The notes below the pieces were generated by a model, which did not search any database, was not told where the DNA came from, and saw only the letters and a program-made list of their open reading frames with translations. From JBPYCR01 sp051846915 (GTDB taxonomy: Bacteria > Bacillota > Bacilli > Bacillales > Amphibacillaceae), in NCBI RefSeq assembly GCF_051846915.1, contig NZ_JBPYCR010000010.1:29518-93517 (forward strand): a stretch of 64,000 nucleotides of DNA. The letters are read 5' to 3'. Positions 24,924-33,330 of this stretch are shown piece after piece (within the stretch, counting starts at the first letter, position 1; every line of letters starts with the position of its first letter). The translations under genes and the position numbers were made by a program.

Positions 24924-26282
24924 TTAATCTTCTTTCTCTACAATCGGATGGTATTCCAAAAACTTAGTATTAAAGTCCCCTTTTATAAACACATCATGTT
25001 CCATAACGGATTGATGGAACGGTATTGTGGTATGAACACCTTCGATTATGAACTCTTCAAGCGAACGTTTCATACGTTTTATTGCTTCTTCCCTTGTAGG
25101 GCCATACGTTATTAACTTTGCAATCATGGAGTCGTAAAAAGGTAAAATTGAATAGCCCGGGTACACAGAGGAATCAACTCGGACACCGAAACCTCCAGGC
25201 GGTAAGTACATATCGATTTTTCCTGCAGAAGGCATGAAATTTTTAAATGGATTTTCTGCATTTATTCTACACTCGATGGAGAAACCATCAAACGTTATCT
25301 CTTCCTGGCTGATCGATAACCTCTCATTGTTAGCGATCTTTATTTGTTCTTTGATTAAATCAATACCAGTCACCATTTCTGTAACAGGGTGTTCTACTTG
25401 TATCCTAGTATTCATTTCCATAAAATAAAACGCATTATTGGAGCGGTCAAAAATATATTCTATCGTCCCTGCACCTGAGTAATTAACAGCTCTGGCCGCC
25501 TGTACGGAAGCTGCACCCATTTTTTTTCTGATTTCTTCTGTGATTGCCGGTGATGGAGTTTCTTCAATAAGCTTTTGCAGTCTTCGTTGAATCGTACAAT
25601 CTCTTTCGCCTAAATGAATAACATTGCCATGATTATCAGCTAAGATTTGAATTTCCACGTGTCTGAAATCCTCAATGTTTTTTTCCAAATATACGCCAGG
25701 ATTACCAAATGCTGTCTCTGCTTCTTTGCGTGTAATTCGAAATCCTTTTACAAGTTCTTCTTCATTATATGCAACCCTTATGCCTTTACCACCACCGCCG
25801 GCTGTCGCTTTTATAATAACCGGATAACCAATCGTATTTGCAACGTTAATTGCAGCTTCTTCATTTTCAAGAATGCCATCTGAACCTGGAACAATAGGTA
25901 CACCGGCTTCTTTCATTGTTTTTCTTGCAACATCTTTTATTCCCATTTTTTGAATAGCTTCTGGAGTTGGACCAACAAAGGTTATATTGCATTCTTTACA
26001 AATCTCTGCAAAGTCTGCGTTTTCAGCCAAAAAACCATACCCGGGATGAATGGCGTCTGCTCCCGAAGAAGTAGCTACACTCATAATATTGGTTACATTT
26101 AAATAGCTATCTTTGCTTGAGGTTGGACCAATGCAAAACGCTTCATCCGCCAACTGTACATGCAAGGCATCTTTATCAGCTTCGGAGTATACGGCAATTG
26201 TTTCAATATCCATCTCTTTGCATGCACGTATAATTCTTACCGCAATTTCTCCTCTGTTGGCAATTAAAAGTTTATTAATCAT
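24924..26282 (-). CDS. accC: Biotin carboxylase subunit of acetyl-CoA carboxylase
   Basis: 452-aa ATP-grasp enzyme that carboxylates biotin on AccB. N-terminal KLLIANRGEIAVRIIRACKE, ATP-binding KATAGGGGKGIRVAY, and RDCTIQRRLQKLIEETPSP and MEMNTRIQVEHPVTEM blocks are all intact. ATG with GAGGTG upstream, 12 nt after accB; first committed step of fatty acid synthesis. Confidence 0.97.
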   Translation of the reverse strand: MINKLLIANRGEIAVRIIRACKEMDIETIAVYSEADKDALHVQLADEAFCIGPTSSKDSYLNVTNIMSVATSSGADAIHPGYGFLAENADFAEICKECNITFVGPTPEAIQKMGIKDVARKTMKEAGVPIVPGSDGILENEEAAINVANTIGYPVIIKATAGGGGKGIRVAYNEEELVKGFRITRKEAETAFGNPGVYLEKNIEDFRHVEIQILADNHGNVIHLGERDCTIQRRLQKLIEETPSPAITEEIRKKMGAASVQAARAVNYSGAGTIEYIFDRSNNAFYFMEMNTRIQVEHPVTEMVTGIDLIKEQIKIANNERLSISQEEITFDGFSIECRINAENPFKNFMPSAGKIDMYLPPGGFGVRVDSSVYPGYSILPFYDSMIAKLITYGPTREEAIKRMKRSLEEFIIEGVHTTIPFHQSVMEHDVFIKGDFNTKFLEYHPIVEKED

Positions 26283-26294
26283 GCGAACGACACC

Positions 26295-26798
26295 TCAATT
26301 ATTTTTCACTCGGAATAACGGCTGACCATATTCAACCAATTCACCGTCTTCAACCATAATCTCTACAATTTCACCAGTTGTTTCTGCTTCAATTTCATTA
26401 AATAATTTCATTGCTTCAACAATACAAACAATGGTGCTGTCTTCCACTTTACTATTAAGTTTTACATAAGGATCACTTTCTGGAGATGGTTTAGAGTAAA
26501 ATGTCCCTACCATTGGAGAAACTATTTCGATATCATAATGCACATTATTTTCAGTAGCTTTTGTTGTGTCAACTTCTTTACGATTCGCTTCTGGAGCTTC
26601 TACCTGTTTGTTTTCTGATTGCATTGTTACTTGAGGTGGAGTGTTCTGTTCCGTTATTTTTTCCGGCACAGGAATTCCTACAGTACTCCCTGATTTTTTC
26701 ATCGAAATTTTTGCACCGTTCGTTTCATACGAAAATTCATTGATTGACGACTGGTCAACCATTTTAATAATATCTTGAATTTCTTGTACATTTAACAT
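26295..26798 (-). CDS. accB: Biotin carboxyl carrier protein
   Basis: 167 aa. The N-terminal helical region MLNVQEIQDIIKMVDQSSINEF is joined by a P/E/Q/T-rich linker (about 55-90) to a C-terminal biotinyl domain. The biotin acceptor is the Lys of VEAMKLFNEIE about 35 residues from the end. An upstream in-frame start is rejected because ATG 26798 has GAGGTG at 9 nt. It starts the accB-accC-yqhY unit. No FapR-like site was recognised in the 330-nt gap upstream. Confidence 0.95.
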   Translation of the reverse strand: MLNVQEIQDIIKMVDQSSINEFSYETNGAKISMKKSGSTVGIPVPEKITEQNTPPQVTMQSENKQVEAPEANRKEVDTTKATENNVHYDIEIVSPMVGTFYSKPSPESDPYVKLNSKVEDSTIVCIVEAMKLFNEIEAETTGEIVEIMVEDGELVEYGQPLFRVKNN

Positions 26799-26964
26799 GT
26801 TTATTTGCACCTCTTCACTAATTAACATTTGATGTTATATTAACATAACTCTTTTAAATTGACTAAACGTTACTTGAAAAATATGCAGGCTTTTTTATTA
26901 TATCAACCTTTATGCATCAAAGCGAGAACTTTTTAAACATTTGACGGCGTTTAAAATCCAGAAC

Positions 26965-27009
26965 GGAAAAAAATAAAGTTCCGATGGAATGGAATCCTCC
27001 CCGGAACTT
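26965..27009 (-). terminator. Terminator of the spoIIIA operon
   Basis: Stem AAGTTCCG / CGGAACTT with an 18-nt loop, followed on the minus strand by TATTTTTTT. It lies 120 nt after spoIIIAH. The rest of the gap 26799-27131 is A/T-rich and without a recognisable gene. Confidence 0.75.
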
Positions 27010-27131
27010 GAATCGTTCATATAATGATTTTCTTAATGCTGCTTTTTGTAATTCTTTTTCTGAACTCCATTTAATTTTAAGACAGAATGCTATAAAACGG
27101 TACTTTTTTCTAAGTGATGTAACTATTTGTG

Positions 27132-27683
27132 CTAACTTCCAGTTGGTTGGAAATTAACATCTACAGTTACTTGACCAAATTCATCTCTCACCATCTGCAT
27201 AATATAATTTGCTTCCTGCTTGGACAGTTCATTTACTTTTACATGCACATGAACCTTTCCGTCGTCTTGGCGTACTAACACATCTTCATATTGATCTTTG
27301 GCAGCTAGAATCGATTCTTGCAAAATTGTTTCTTTTGTCGTCAATTGATCTAATTTATCAATTTCATTTAATGCTTCATTTATCTCTGTAGCCGATGCTG
27401 AGCTTGAAGCAACAACTTCTTTTAATCGATCTTTTTTCATGCTTCTTTCATCTTGTAGTTCCATTCGTATTGTTGCGAACAGTTCGTCGTGTCCGACGTT
27501 GTTAATACTGTCTACTTCTGCACCATCATCATTCCCCGGATCAGTGGAACTTGCTTCCTCTGACTCATTTTCCCCCCGGTCAATATAAGCCAAATCTTCT
27601 TTATCCGACATCATGTAGTAAACACTAAGCACAATCATTAAACTAAGCATAGTAAGCAGCCAAACGGTTTGTTTTTTTAACAT
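27132..27683 (-). CDS. spoIIIAH: Stage III sporulation protein AH (SpoIIIAH)
   Basis: 183 aa with an N-terminal membrane anchor (KQTVWLLTMLSLMIVLSVYYMM) and a long extracytoplasmic part. The C-terminal ring-building (YscJ/FliF-like) domain runs from about 90 (SMKKDRLKEVVAS) to 180 (VTVDVNFQPTGS). In B. subtilis AH spans the intermembrane space and joins forespore SpoIIQ to form the feeding-tube channel. GGGAGG upstream of ATG. Last gene of the operon. Confidence 0.93.
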   Translation of the reverse strand: MLKKQTVWLLTMLSLMIVLSVYYMMSDKEDLAYIDRGENESEEASSTDPGNDDGAEVDSINNVGHDELFATIRMELQDERSMKKDRLKEVVASSSASATEINEALNEIDKLDQLTTKETILQESILAAKDQYEDVLVRQDDGKVHVHVKVNELSKQEANYIMQMVRDEFGQVTVDVNFQPTGS

Positions 27684-27696
27684 ATATATTCCTCCC

Positions 27697-28335
27697 TTAA
27701 TTCTTTGGCATTACGGATACACGATGAGTAGGGACATCGAGGACTCTTGCAGTGGATTCTACAATCCATTTTTTCGTAGTTGCATGGTCTGCCCCTTTTG
27801 CGACAATAAAAACACCTCTTACATCGGGTTTTTTAGTGTGAATAAGTATTGGCACTTCTTGATCTCCTTGGCGAATCAAAACGACCTGAGATTCCTCTGT
27901 ACTGTCCTCCACCTTGCGGATACCACCATTCTGATCAGATTCATTTGTCTTTTGCTGTCCTAAAATTAAATTTTTTTCATATACTTTTACATTTGTTGAA
28001 TCAAGATTTACCATTACTTCCACACCGGATACACCTTCGATTTTTTCAAGCATCTCTTTTAATTCATTTTCAAAGCTTGTTTCCAAATTATCCACTTCGT
28101 TCATTACAGAAGTTTCAACTGCTTCAGTGTTCCTGTTTTTGTCACTTTCTTTTATTTGAATTTCCTCTTGATCGTTCTCCGGATCCTTAGATAATGTAGC
28201 AAATGTGTTGGATATAATAATGAGCAGGATTCCGATTAAAGCAATAATAATTAAATAATTTGTTTTTTTGGAAGTTCCATTTTCTTTATGGACGGGAATA
28301 ACTTTTTGTAATAATTTTTTTAGTTTGTCCTTCAC
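27697..28335 (-). CDS. spoIIIAG: Stage III sporulation protein AG (SpoIIIAG)
   Basis: 212 aa: short basic cytoplasmic N-terminus, one membrane helix (NYLIIIALIGILLIIISNTF), and an extracellular ring-building domain containing MLEKIEGVSGVEVMVNLDS, which forms the large AG ring in the sporulation channel. The start is GTG at 28335, overlapping the spoIIIAF stop by one base and preceded by GGGAGGGAGG. The longer frame to an ATG at 28353 would start inside this ribosome site. Confidence 0.92.
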   Translation of the reverse strand: MKDKLKKLLQKVIPVHKENGTSKKTNYLIIIALIGILLIIISNTFATLSKDPENDQEEIQIKESDKNRNTEAVETSVMNEVDNLETSFENELKEMLEKIEGVSGVEVMVNLDSTNVKVYEKNLILGQQKTNESDQNGGIRKVEDSTEESQVVLIRQGDQEVPILIHTKKPDVRGVFIVAKGADHATTKKWIVESTARVLDVPTHRVSVMPKN

Positions 28336-28952
28336 TATGTCCCTCCCTCCCATTGAATGGTAATTGTTTCTTTTTCAAGTTCCCAAATATCTTCCAGCTT
28401 GTCTTTAATCTCTTCTGAATTCTGTATTGGATCATCTGTCTGCTTTTTGTCTGTATTGATCACTACTTCTTCAACAGCACTCACAGCTCCTTTCTCATCT
28501 TCTGCTTCTGTTAGATATACAACCAGTTGATCCAACTCCTCATATACCGGCTTGGACTCATTTTGAAATGAAAACTGTATACCTGAAATGTTGAGATGGT
28601 AATTTTCTGCTAGAGGAGTATTTGCCATACCTATCAAGTGATTTTCCATTTGTTCTAAAATATATGCATCTTGGGAGGCTTGTATTTCTTTTTTTTGAAA
28701 TTCCATTGAACTTTCTATCGACGCGCTTTTTTGATTTTCGTCAAAAACACTTGATATCGCCGGCTGTAAAGATGTTTCAATATCTATTTGAAAAAGTATA
28801 AATAACGGTTTTAAAAAAATAAGTAATAATATCAATCCCATCACAAGCTTTACATATTTTTTCATTGCCGTTTTAGGAATTAGTAAATCAATGATTGCTG
28901 CCAGTAGTAAAAATATAAGAATTTCGGTTATCCATTCTATGAGCATGTTCAT
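28335..28952 (-). CDS. spoIIIAF: Stage III sporulation protein AF (SpoIIIAF)
   Basis: 205 aa. Two N-terminal membrane helices (about 5-25 and 35-55; TEILIFLLLAAIIDLLIP and YVKLVMGLILLLIFLKPLF) are followed by a soluble ring-building-like domain. Begins MNMLIEWITEI with GGGTGAT upstream. It overlaps spoIIIAG by one base. Component of the mother-cell channel complex. Confidence 0.9.
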   Translation of the reverse strand: MNMLIEWITEILIFLLLAAIIDLLIPKTAMKKYVKLVMGLILLLIFLKPLFILFQIDIETSLQPAISSVFDENQKSASIESSMEFQKKEIQASQDAYILEQMENHLIGMANTPLAENYHLNISGIQFSFQNESKPVYEELDQLVVYLTEAEDEKGAVSAVEEVVINTDKKQTDDPIQNSEEIKDKLEDIWELEKETITIQWEGGT

Positions 28953-28964
28953 GTATTTATCACC

Positions 28965-30143
28965 CTATCTAAGCAACAATGTGACATTGCTGGCAGCAAC
29001 GATGAACACAATGGCTAAAAAAAACATAAGTGTAACTGCCAGTAAGCAAGCTAAAATATAGACAATGTACTTACTAATTGTGTTTAAACTGCTAATAATA
29101 GGTCCGTCTCCGACCGGCTGCAATAAAGCAGCTGCTAATTTGTAAATAATGGCGATTGCTACTATTTTGATGACTGGGAATAACGCCAGAAAGACAATAA
29201 TCGTGACGCCTACGATCCCTACAGCATTTTTCAACAATAAAGAGGCACTAAATACCGTATCAGCAGCATCTGTAAAGGTTCGTCCGACAACCGGAATGAA
29301 GTTTCCCGTTATAAACTTTGTGGTCTTCATGGCAACTCCATCTTGTATTGCACTTGCCGTTCCCTGGACAGACATCACCCCAACAAATACGGTTAAAAAT
29401 AAGCCTAACGTACCTAGGCTGACCGATTTTAATAGATTGGCTAGATGCGTAACTTTATAATTTTCATTTAAACTGCTTACAATTATTAGCAGTGCAGATA
29501 AATACAATAAAGGCATAATGAATGTTGAAATAAGTACACCACTTAGATGGATAAGTGACATAACGATTGGATGAAAAAATGCAACGCTCATTACATTCCC
29601 AAACGTGGCCATCAATCCTAAGACGAGTGGAAGCAATGCAATCATAAAACTACTCATCGTATCGATGGCATCTTTCGTATAGGAAAAGACGGTATGAAAG
29701 CTATTCAGTGCAATAAACAATAAAACGATGTAAACGATAAAGTAAGCAATTTTGCTTATTGTGCTTTGTTCAAAGGCTGTATGCATCGTTTGCAAAATAG
29801 TTGAAAATAAAGTGAGCATAATAAGCGTTCCTAAAAGTTTTCCATTAACAATAATTTCATGAAATAAAAATTTTATAAAACCGGAAAAGACAGCTTTTAA
29901 TGAAAATGCTTCACTATTACTAATCATGTCTCTTACAGACGTTTTACTTATTTCGGGCATATAGCCGCCGTAATTATCAATAATGTCATTCCATTCAGAT
30001 TGTAATGGCGCCAGCGAAATTTCATCCAGAATCTCGTCTTCGGCTTCATCTACATTCGCTTCTGCATAAATAGAATCCTCGGTGATTAAGAGCAACACAG
30101 CAGTGAATAAAAGAAAAATAGTAATGCCTTTAATATGTTTCAT
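28965..30143 (-). CDS. spoIIIAE: Stage III sporulation protein AE (SpoIIIAE)
   Basis: 392-aa polytopic membrane protein with a signal peptide (GITIFLLFTAVLLLITEDSIYAEA) and about seven further helices. Conserved LAPLQSEWNDIIDNYGGYMPE, LFSTILQTM, and ITGNFIPVVGRTFTDAADTV blocks identify it. Probably the membrane platform of the SpoIIIA complex. AAGGAG and GGGTGA precede the ATG. Confidence 0.93.
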   Translation of the reverse strand: MKHIKGITIFLLFTAVLLLITEDSIYAEANVDEAEDEILDEISLAPLQSEWNDIIDNYGGYMPEISKTSVRDMISNSEAFSLKAVFSGFIKFLFHEIIVNGKLLGTLIMLTLFSTILQTMHTAFEQSTISKIAYFIVYIVLLFIALNSFHTVFSYTKDAIDTMSSFMIALLPLVLGLMATFGNVMSVAFFHPIVMSLIHLSGVLISTFIMPLLYLSALLIIVSSLNENYKVTHLANLLKSVSLGTLGLFLTVFVGVMSVQGTASAIQDGVAMKTTKFITGNFIPVVGRTFTDAADTVFSASLLLKNAVGIVGVTIIVFLALFPVIKIVAIAIIYKLAAALLQPVGDGPIISSLNTISKYIVYILACLLAVTLMFFLAIVFIVAASNVTLLLR

Positions 30144-30167
30144 TCACCCGGTATGCTCCTTTCTTTA

Positions 30168-30563
30168 CTAAAATGTATTAGGCATAAAATTTAAGATCGC
30201 CTCAATCACTGCTGTAATAATTGGAATAGCGAGCAAAAGAATGAATATTTTTCCGGCCAGTTCAATCTTGGCGGCTACTGCGCCCAATCCGGCATCTTTT
30301 GTAATATTCGCCCCAAGCTCTGCAATATATGCAATACCAATAATTTTTAAAATAGTTTCTAAATACATACCTTCAATGGACGCTTTTTGTCCCATTATAT
30401 GAATGAGCTGAATGACCAATCCAACTTGATTTATAATTGCCAGGAAAATAATAATTCCTGTAATAACAATAATGAAAAATGCAAATGTAGCATTTACATC
30501 TTTTAAAATAATGTATAATATACTTGCAATCAGACCCAAAAGGACAATTTGAACGATATCCAT
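30168..30563 (-). CDS. spoIIIAD: Stage III sporulation protein AD (SpoIIIAD)
   Basis: 131 aa, four membrane helices, of the SpoIIIAC/AD family. MDIVQIVLLGLIASILYIILKD start and the IGIAYIAELGANITKDAGL block are diagnostic. It begins 6 nt after the spoIIIAC stop with GGGTAA as ribosome site. Confidence 0.93.
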   Translation of the reverse strand: MDIVQIVLLGLIASILYIILKDVNATFAFFIIVITGIIIFLAIINQVGLVIQLIHIMGQKASIEGMYLETILKIIGIAYIAELGANITKDAGLGAVAAKIELAGKIFILLLAIPIITAVIEAILNFMPNTF

Positions 30564-30569
30564 TTGACA

Positions 30570-30776
30570 TTACCCTTGAAACAAAAACACAGATTTTATT
30601 TGTTGAAACAGCCCTGAAAGACTATTTATAACAATGACGAGTACAATTATGAAGCCGACCAATGTTGCGAATTGGGCAATTTCTTCTTTTCCCATCTGTT
30701 TTAAAATTGTGTGTATAAGTGCTACAATCACACCAATTCCGGCTATTTGGAATAAAATAGATGCGTCAGCGAACAT
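30570..30776 (-). CDS. spoIIIAC: Stage III sporulation protein AC (SpoIIIAC)
   Basis: 68-aa two-helix membrane protein (MFADASILFQIAGIGVIVA, IAQFATLVGFIIVLVIVINSL). The start at 30776 is chosen over an upstream one because AAGGAG lies 7 nt before it and the length then equals the B. subtilis protein. It is separated from spoIIIAB by 621 bp of repeated DNA, whereas these genes are normally adjacent. Confidence 0.92.
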   Translation of the reverse strand: MFADASILFQIAGIGVIVALIHTILKQMGKEEIAQFATLVGFIIVLVIVINSLSGLFQQIKSVFLFQG

Positions 30777-30797
30777 GGATGTGCTCCTTTCTTGAAA

Positions 30798-31212
30798 GAT
30801 AAGAATGTATATAATTTTGTGCATAGCTGTCTAGCTTCGACGTGCAAATTTTTTCGGTGAGGCGAGCATTTACGCGCAGTCCCAGACGGCGCCACAAATC
30901 TTTTCGGTGAGACGAGCATTCACGCTCAGTCCCAGGACGCGGCATTCTAAGCCTGCCAGCCCAGAAACTATGCGACTTCCTGCAGCGCCTTGCAATAAGT
31001 CATCATCGATTCCATAGGTAAAGGAGGGCCAACTAAATGCGGCCTCCCGCGCCAACGTTGGCTTACCCCCTTTTGCAGGGGCGTGATTCCTTTATCTCAA
31101 GATGTTTTTGGAATGTTCGATTAAAAGCGCCACTTTGCGTGGCTACATCGAACCACCAGCTTTGAGCTGGCGCAGTCGTTACGTTTCTAGGAAGGGCGCT
31201 TGCGCTTTTCTT
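30798..31212 (+). repeat. Dispersed intergenic element, copy A (composite, about 415 bp)
   Basis: Begins GATAAGAATGTATATAATTT and TGTGCATAGCTGTCTAGCTT and ends GGGCGCTTGCGCTTTTCTTT, the same ends as copies B and C. Compared with them it has three extra segments: one after TCTAGCTT (about 30838-30960) made of two 50-nt units each with CGGTGAGRCGAGCATT; one near 31015-31080 with GGAGGGCC/GGCCTCC and CCCCCTTTTGCAGGGG pairs; and one near 31100-31170. It has no coding capacity of note. Confidence 0.8.
30851..30950 (+). repeat. Two tandem 50-nt units inside copy A
   Basis: Units 30851-30900 and 30901-30950 share TTTTCGGTGAGRCGAGCATT, then YACGCKCAGTCCCA. The same core occurs once more at 33142-33171. 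Confidence 0.8.
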
Positions 31213-31217
31213 TAAAA

Positions 31218-31395
31218 GGTAAGAAAGTATAAATTTTTGCGCATAGCTGTCTAGCTTAATCGCCCAGAAACTAGGCGACTTCCCGCAGCGCCTTCCGATA
31301 AGTTATCATCGATTCGCCATGCTCATCGTGATTCCTTTATCTCAGTTGCTTCGGTCCAGTCGCTGCGTTTCTAAGTGGGGCGCTTGCGCTTTTCT
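31218..31395 (+). repeat. Dispersed intergenic element, copy B (about 178 bp)
   Basis: GGTAAGAAAGTATAAATTTT, GCATAGCTGTCTAGCTT, then CCCAGAAACTAGGCGACTTC and the end GGGGCGCTTGCGCTTTTCTT. It is about 85% identical by eye to copy C at 49201. Terminal blocks can pair (TCGCCC...GGGCG) so a transcript would fold. It ends just downstream of the spoIIIAB stop. Confidence 0.82.
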
Positions 31396-31397
31396 TA

Positions 31398-31910
31398 TTA
31401 AATAAACAGTAATATAATAAACAAGCCACATAAAAAACCAATACTTTTGGCCATTTTTCCGTATCTTTGCTGGTTGTCTCTTGCCTCTTCCAGCTCTCTA
31501 TCAAGATGTTTAATGGCAAGCTGAATATGTTTCTGCTGCTGGTAAAAGTCATGCTGTCCCAATGTTTGTCCAAATTGCTTCATTACTTCTCTTTCGTTTG
31601 CTCCAATTGCTGATATGTTCATGTACTTTTCAATTTGCTCATTCCACAAATAACCGAGGTCGATTCTATTTCCCGTCATTTTATTACTTAATTGCTTAAA
31701 TAAATAGTTAGTTGGATACGGTATCTGGTTAGATATTGTTTGAAAAGCGTCTTGTAAAGGTAACTGACTATATAATATTTCAGCTTCTAAAATTTGCAGG
31801 GCATTTTTTAATTGACGAATATGTTTTGGCCGTTTATGGAAATGGTTACTCCACTCAAACCCAATCCAAGTAGTCGTTGCGATAAATAATAAAGCACCTA
31901 TCCACTTCAT
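31398..31910 (-). CDS. spoIIIAB: Stage III sporulation protein AB (SpoIIIAB)
   Basis: 170 aa. N-terminal membrane helix (MKWIGALLFIATTTWIGFEWS), then a helical domain resembling the GspF/T2SS-F fold (RPKHIRQLKNALQILEAEILYSQLPLQDAF) and a C-terminal helix (SIGFLCGLFIILLFI). It begins 6 nt after spoIIIAA with GGTGAT as ribosome site. Length matches the family. Confidence 0.93.
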   Translation of the reverse strand: MKWIGALLFIATTTWIGFEWSNHFHKRPKHIRQLKNALQILEAEILYSQLPLQDAFQTISNQIPYPTNYLFKQLSNKMTGNRIDLGYLWNEQIEKYMNISAIGANEREVMKQFGQTLGQHDFYQQQKHIQLAIKHLDRELEEARDNQQRYGKMAKSIGFLCGLFIILLFI

Positions 31911-31916
31911 GATCTA

Positions 31917-32831
31917 TCACCCCCAAATAAGCTGTCTCGAGCCATTATAAATAGATTTTACATGACCTGGGGTTTGCCGCTTAGATAATAAAACATAACG
32001 GTCAAAAACATCATTCCGAAGCAAATCGTGTAATGAAGGGCGCTTATTTAACTCGTCCATCGACTGACCGTGAATGGTACAACAAATTTGAACACCAGCA
32101 TGGATGGCCTCCATTAACGCTTGTACATCTTGTGTACTGCCTATTTCGTCTATGATAAGAACATCAGGGGACATAGAGCGAATCATCATCATCATCCCTT
32201 CTGCTTTTGGACAAGCATCCATTATATCTGTTCTCAAGCCGAGATTATGCTGTGGGACACCTTTGATCGAAGCGGCAATTTCAGATCGTTCATCAATAAC
32301 TCCTACCTTTTTAGGTGGGGTATGCTTCCAACCAGTCCCAATTACTCGTGCAACATCCCGTATCAAAGTTGTCTTTCCTGTTTGCGGTGCGCCTATAAAT
32401 AACGTGTTGAAATAGTTATTATTTGATCTGTTATATAAATGTGGCAAAATACCAGAAGAAATTCCTGTTAATTGCTTAGCAATACGAATATTGAAGAATG
32501 TAATATATTGTAGGGCTTTTACATGACCTTGTGCTGTATTAACTTTGCCAGCGATGCCGACTCGATGACCACCTTCAATGGTAATGTATCCTTCTCTCAA
32601 CTCATCTTCCATTCGGTATAAGGAAAATTGACTCATCTGATTTAATAGAAAAATACCATCTTTTTTATTTGGCTTTACTGTTTCTATCCATTCTGTATTT
32701 TCATCAAAGGCAATTTCTAGCGGTTGATAGAGGCGAATGCGTATTTCTTGTAACTTGTCCCAGCGATTTTCAACTTTAGAAATGACAGCCTGTTTAATGT
32801 CATCCGTAAATAAACGCAATATTTCTTCCAT
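31917..32831 (-). CDS. spoIIIAA: Stage III sporulation protein AA ATPase (SpoIIIAA)
   Basis: 304-aa secretion-type AAA+ ATPase. Walker A is GAPQTGKTTLIRDVAR (about residue 147) and Walker B-like VLIIDEIGS; the QHNLGLRTDIMDACPKAEGMMM block is typical. It is thought to power the SpoIIIA-SpoIIQ channel from the mother cell. ATG 32831 has AGGTGG 8 nt upstream; the GTG at 32843 lies inside that site. Confidence 0.94.
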   Translation of the reverse strand: MEEILRLFTDDIKQAVISKVENRWDKLQEIRIRLYQPLEIAFDENTEWIETVKPNKKDGIFLLNQMSQFSLYRMEDELREGYITIEGGHRVGIAGKVNTAQGHVKALQYITFFNIRIAKQLTGISSGILPHLYNRSNNNYFNTLFIGAPQTGKTTLIRDVARVIGTGWKHTPPKKVGVIDERSEIAASIKGVPQHNLGLRTDIMDACPKAEGMMMMIRSMSPDVLIIDEIGSTQDVQALMEAIHAGVQICCTIHGQSMDELNKRPSLHDLLRNDVFDRYVLLSKRQTPGHVKSIYNGSRQLIWG

Positions 32832-32865
32832 TTTAAGTACCACCTTAGATAACAGCTATATCATA

Positions 32866-32894
32866 AATGTATGTGGAGAGAAGAAAAATATGAC
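32866..32894 (-). promoter_or_regulatory. Sigma-E promoter of the spoIIIA operon
   Basis: Minus strand GTCATATT, 13 nt, CATACATT, close to the sigma-E consensus for mother-cell genes. It lies 35 nt before the spoIIIAA ATG; spoIIIA is a known sigma-E operon in B. subtilis. Confidence 0.8.
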
Positions 32895-32989
32895 AAATGA
32901 ATGATGCAGGAAGATGGTCATTTAAAGGTAAAGACAGGGGAGATATATAGGGTATTCAGAAAATTGTAGGAAAAACAAAGTTCCTACAT

Positions 32990-33235
32990 TACCTCTCATG
33001 GAATATACTCGCTTTCGCCGACAGGGCACAAGCGCGACATCCGTTTATACATTTGCATTCACGGTGTCTTCTTTGCCGTGGAGAGTGGTGAGCCTTGGAC
33101 TAGCACGATGTTAGTCATGGAGGTGTTGCGACAAATGCTTCCGGTGAGGCGAGCATATACGCGCAGTTCCACGATGTTGTGTCATTAACCATTTTGAGTG
33201 CACGGCTCGTGCGCTAGAAAGGGTTATGGGATTTA
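32990..33235. repeat. GC-rich intergenic block between spoIIIAA and efp
   Basis: About 245 bp of higher GC than the flanks, no credible ORF. It contains CGGTGAGGCGAGCATATACG and CGCAGTTCCA (33142-33171), the core also seen twice in copy A, plus several short inverted pairs (for example CACGGTG...CGTGG and GCACGGCTCGTGC). Probably another member of the dispersed repeat set. Confidence 0.5.
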
Positions 33236-33282
33236 AAAAAGCTTAATCGCATTTACTAAAGCGATATCTTTTTCTGCCCAAC

Positions 33283-33309
33283 AAAAAACAGCCGCATTGC
33301 GACTGCTTC
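33283..33309 (-). terminator. Terminator of efp
   Basis: Minus strand AGCAGTCGC, loop AAT, GCGGCTGTT, then TTTTGTT. Confidence 0.75.
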
Positions 33310-33330
33310 TAAGCTATCTATTATATTCCA

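Noticed and set aside
30870..31055. Open frame of 61 codons within repeat copy A
   Set aside because: It lies wholly inside repeated non-coding DNA, has no ribosome site, and its composition is that of the repeat.
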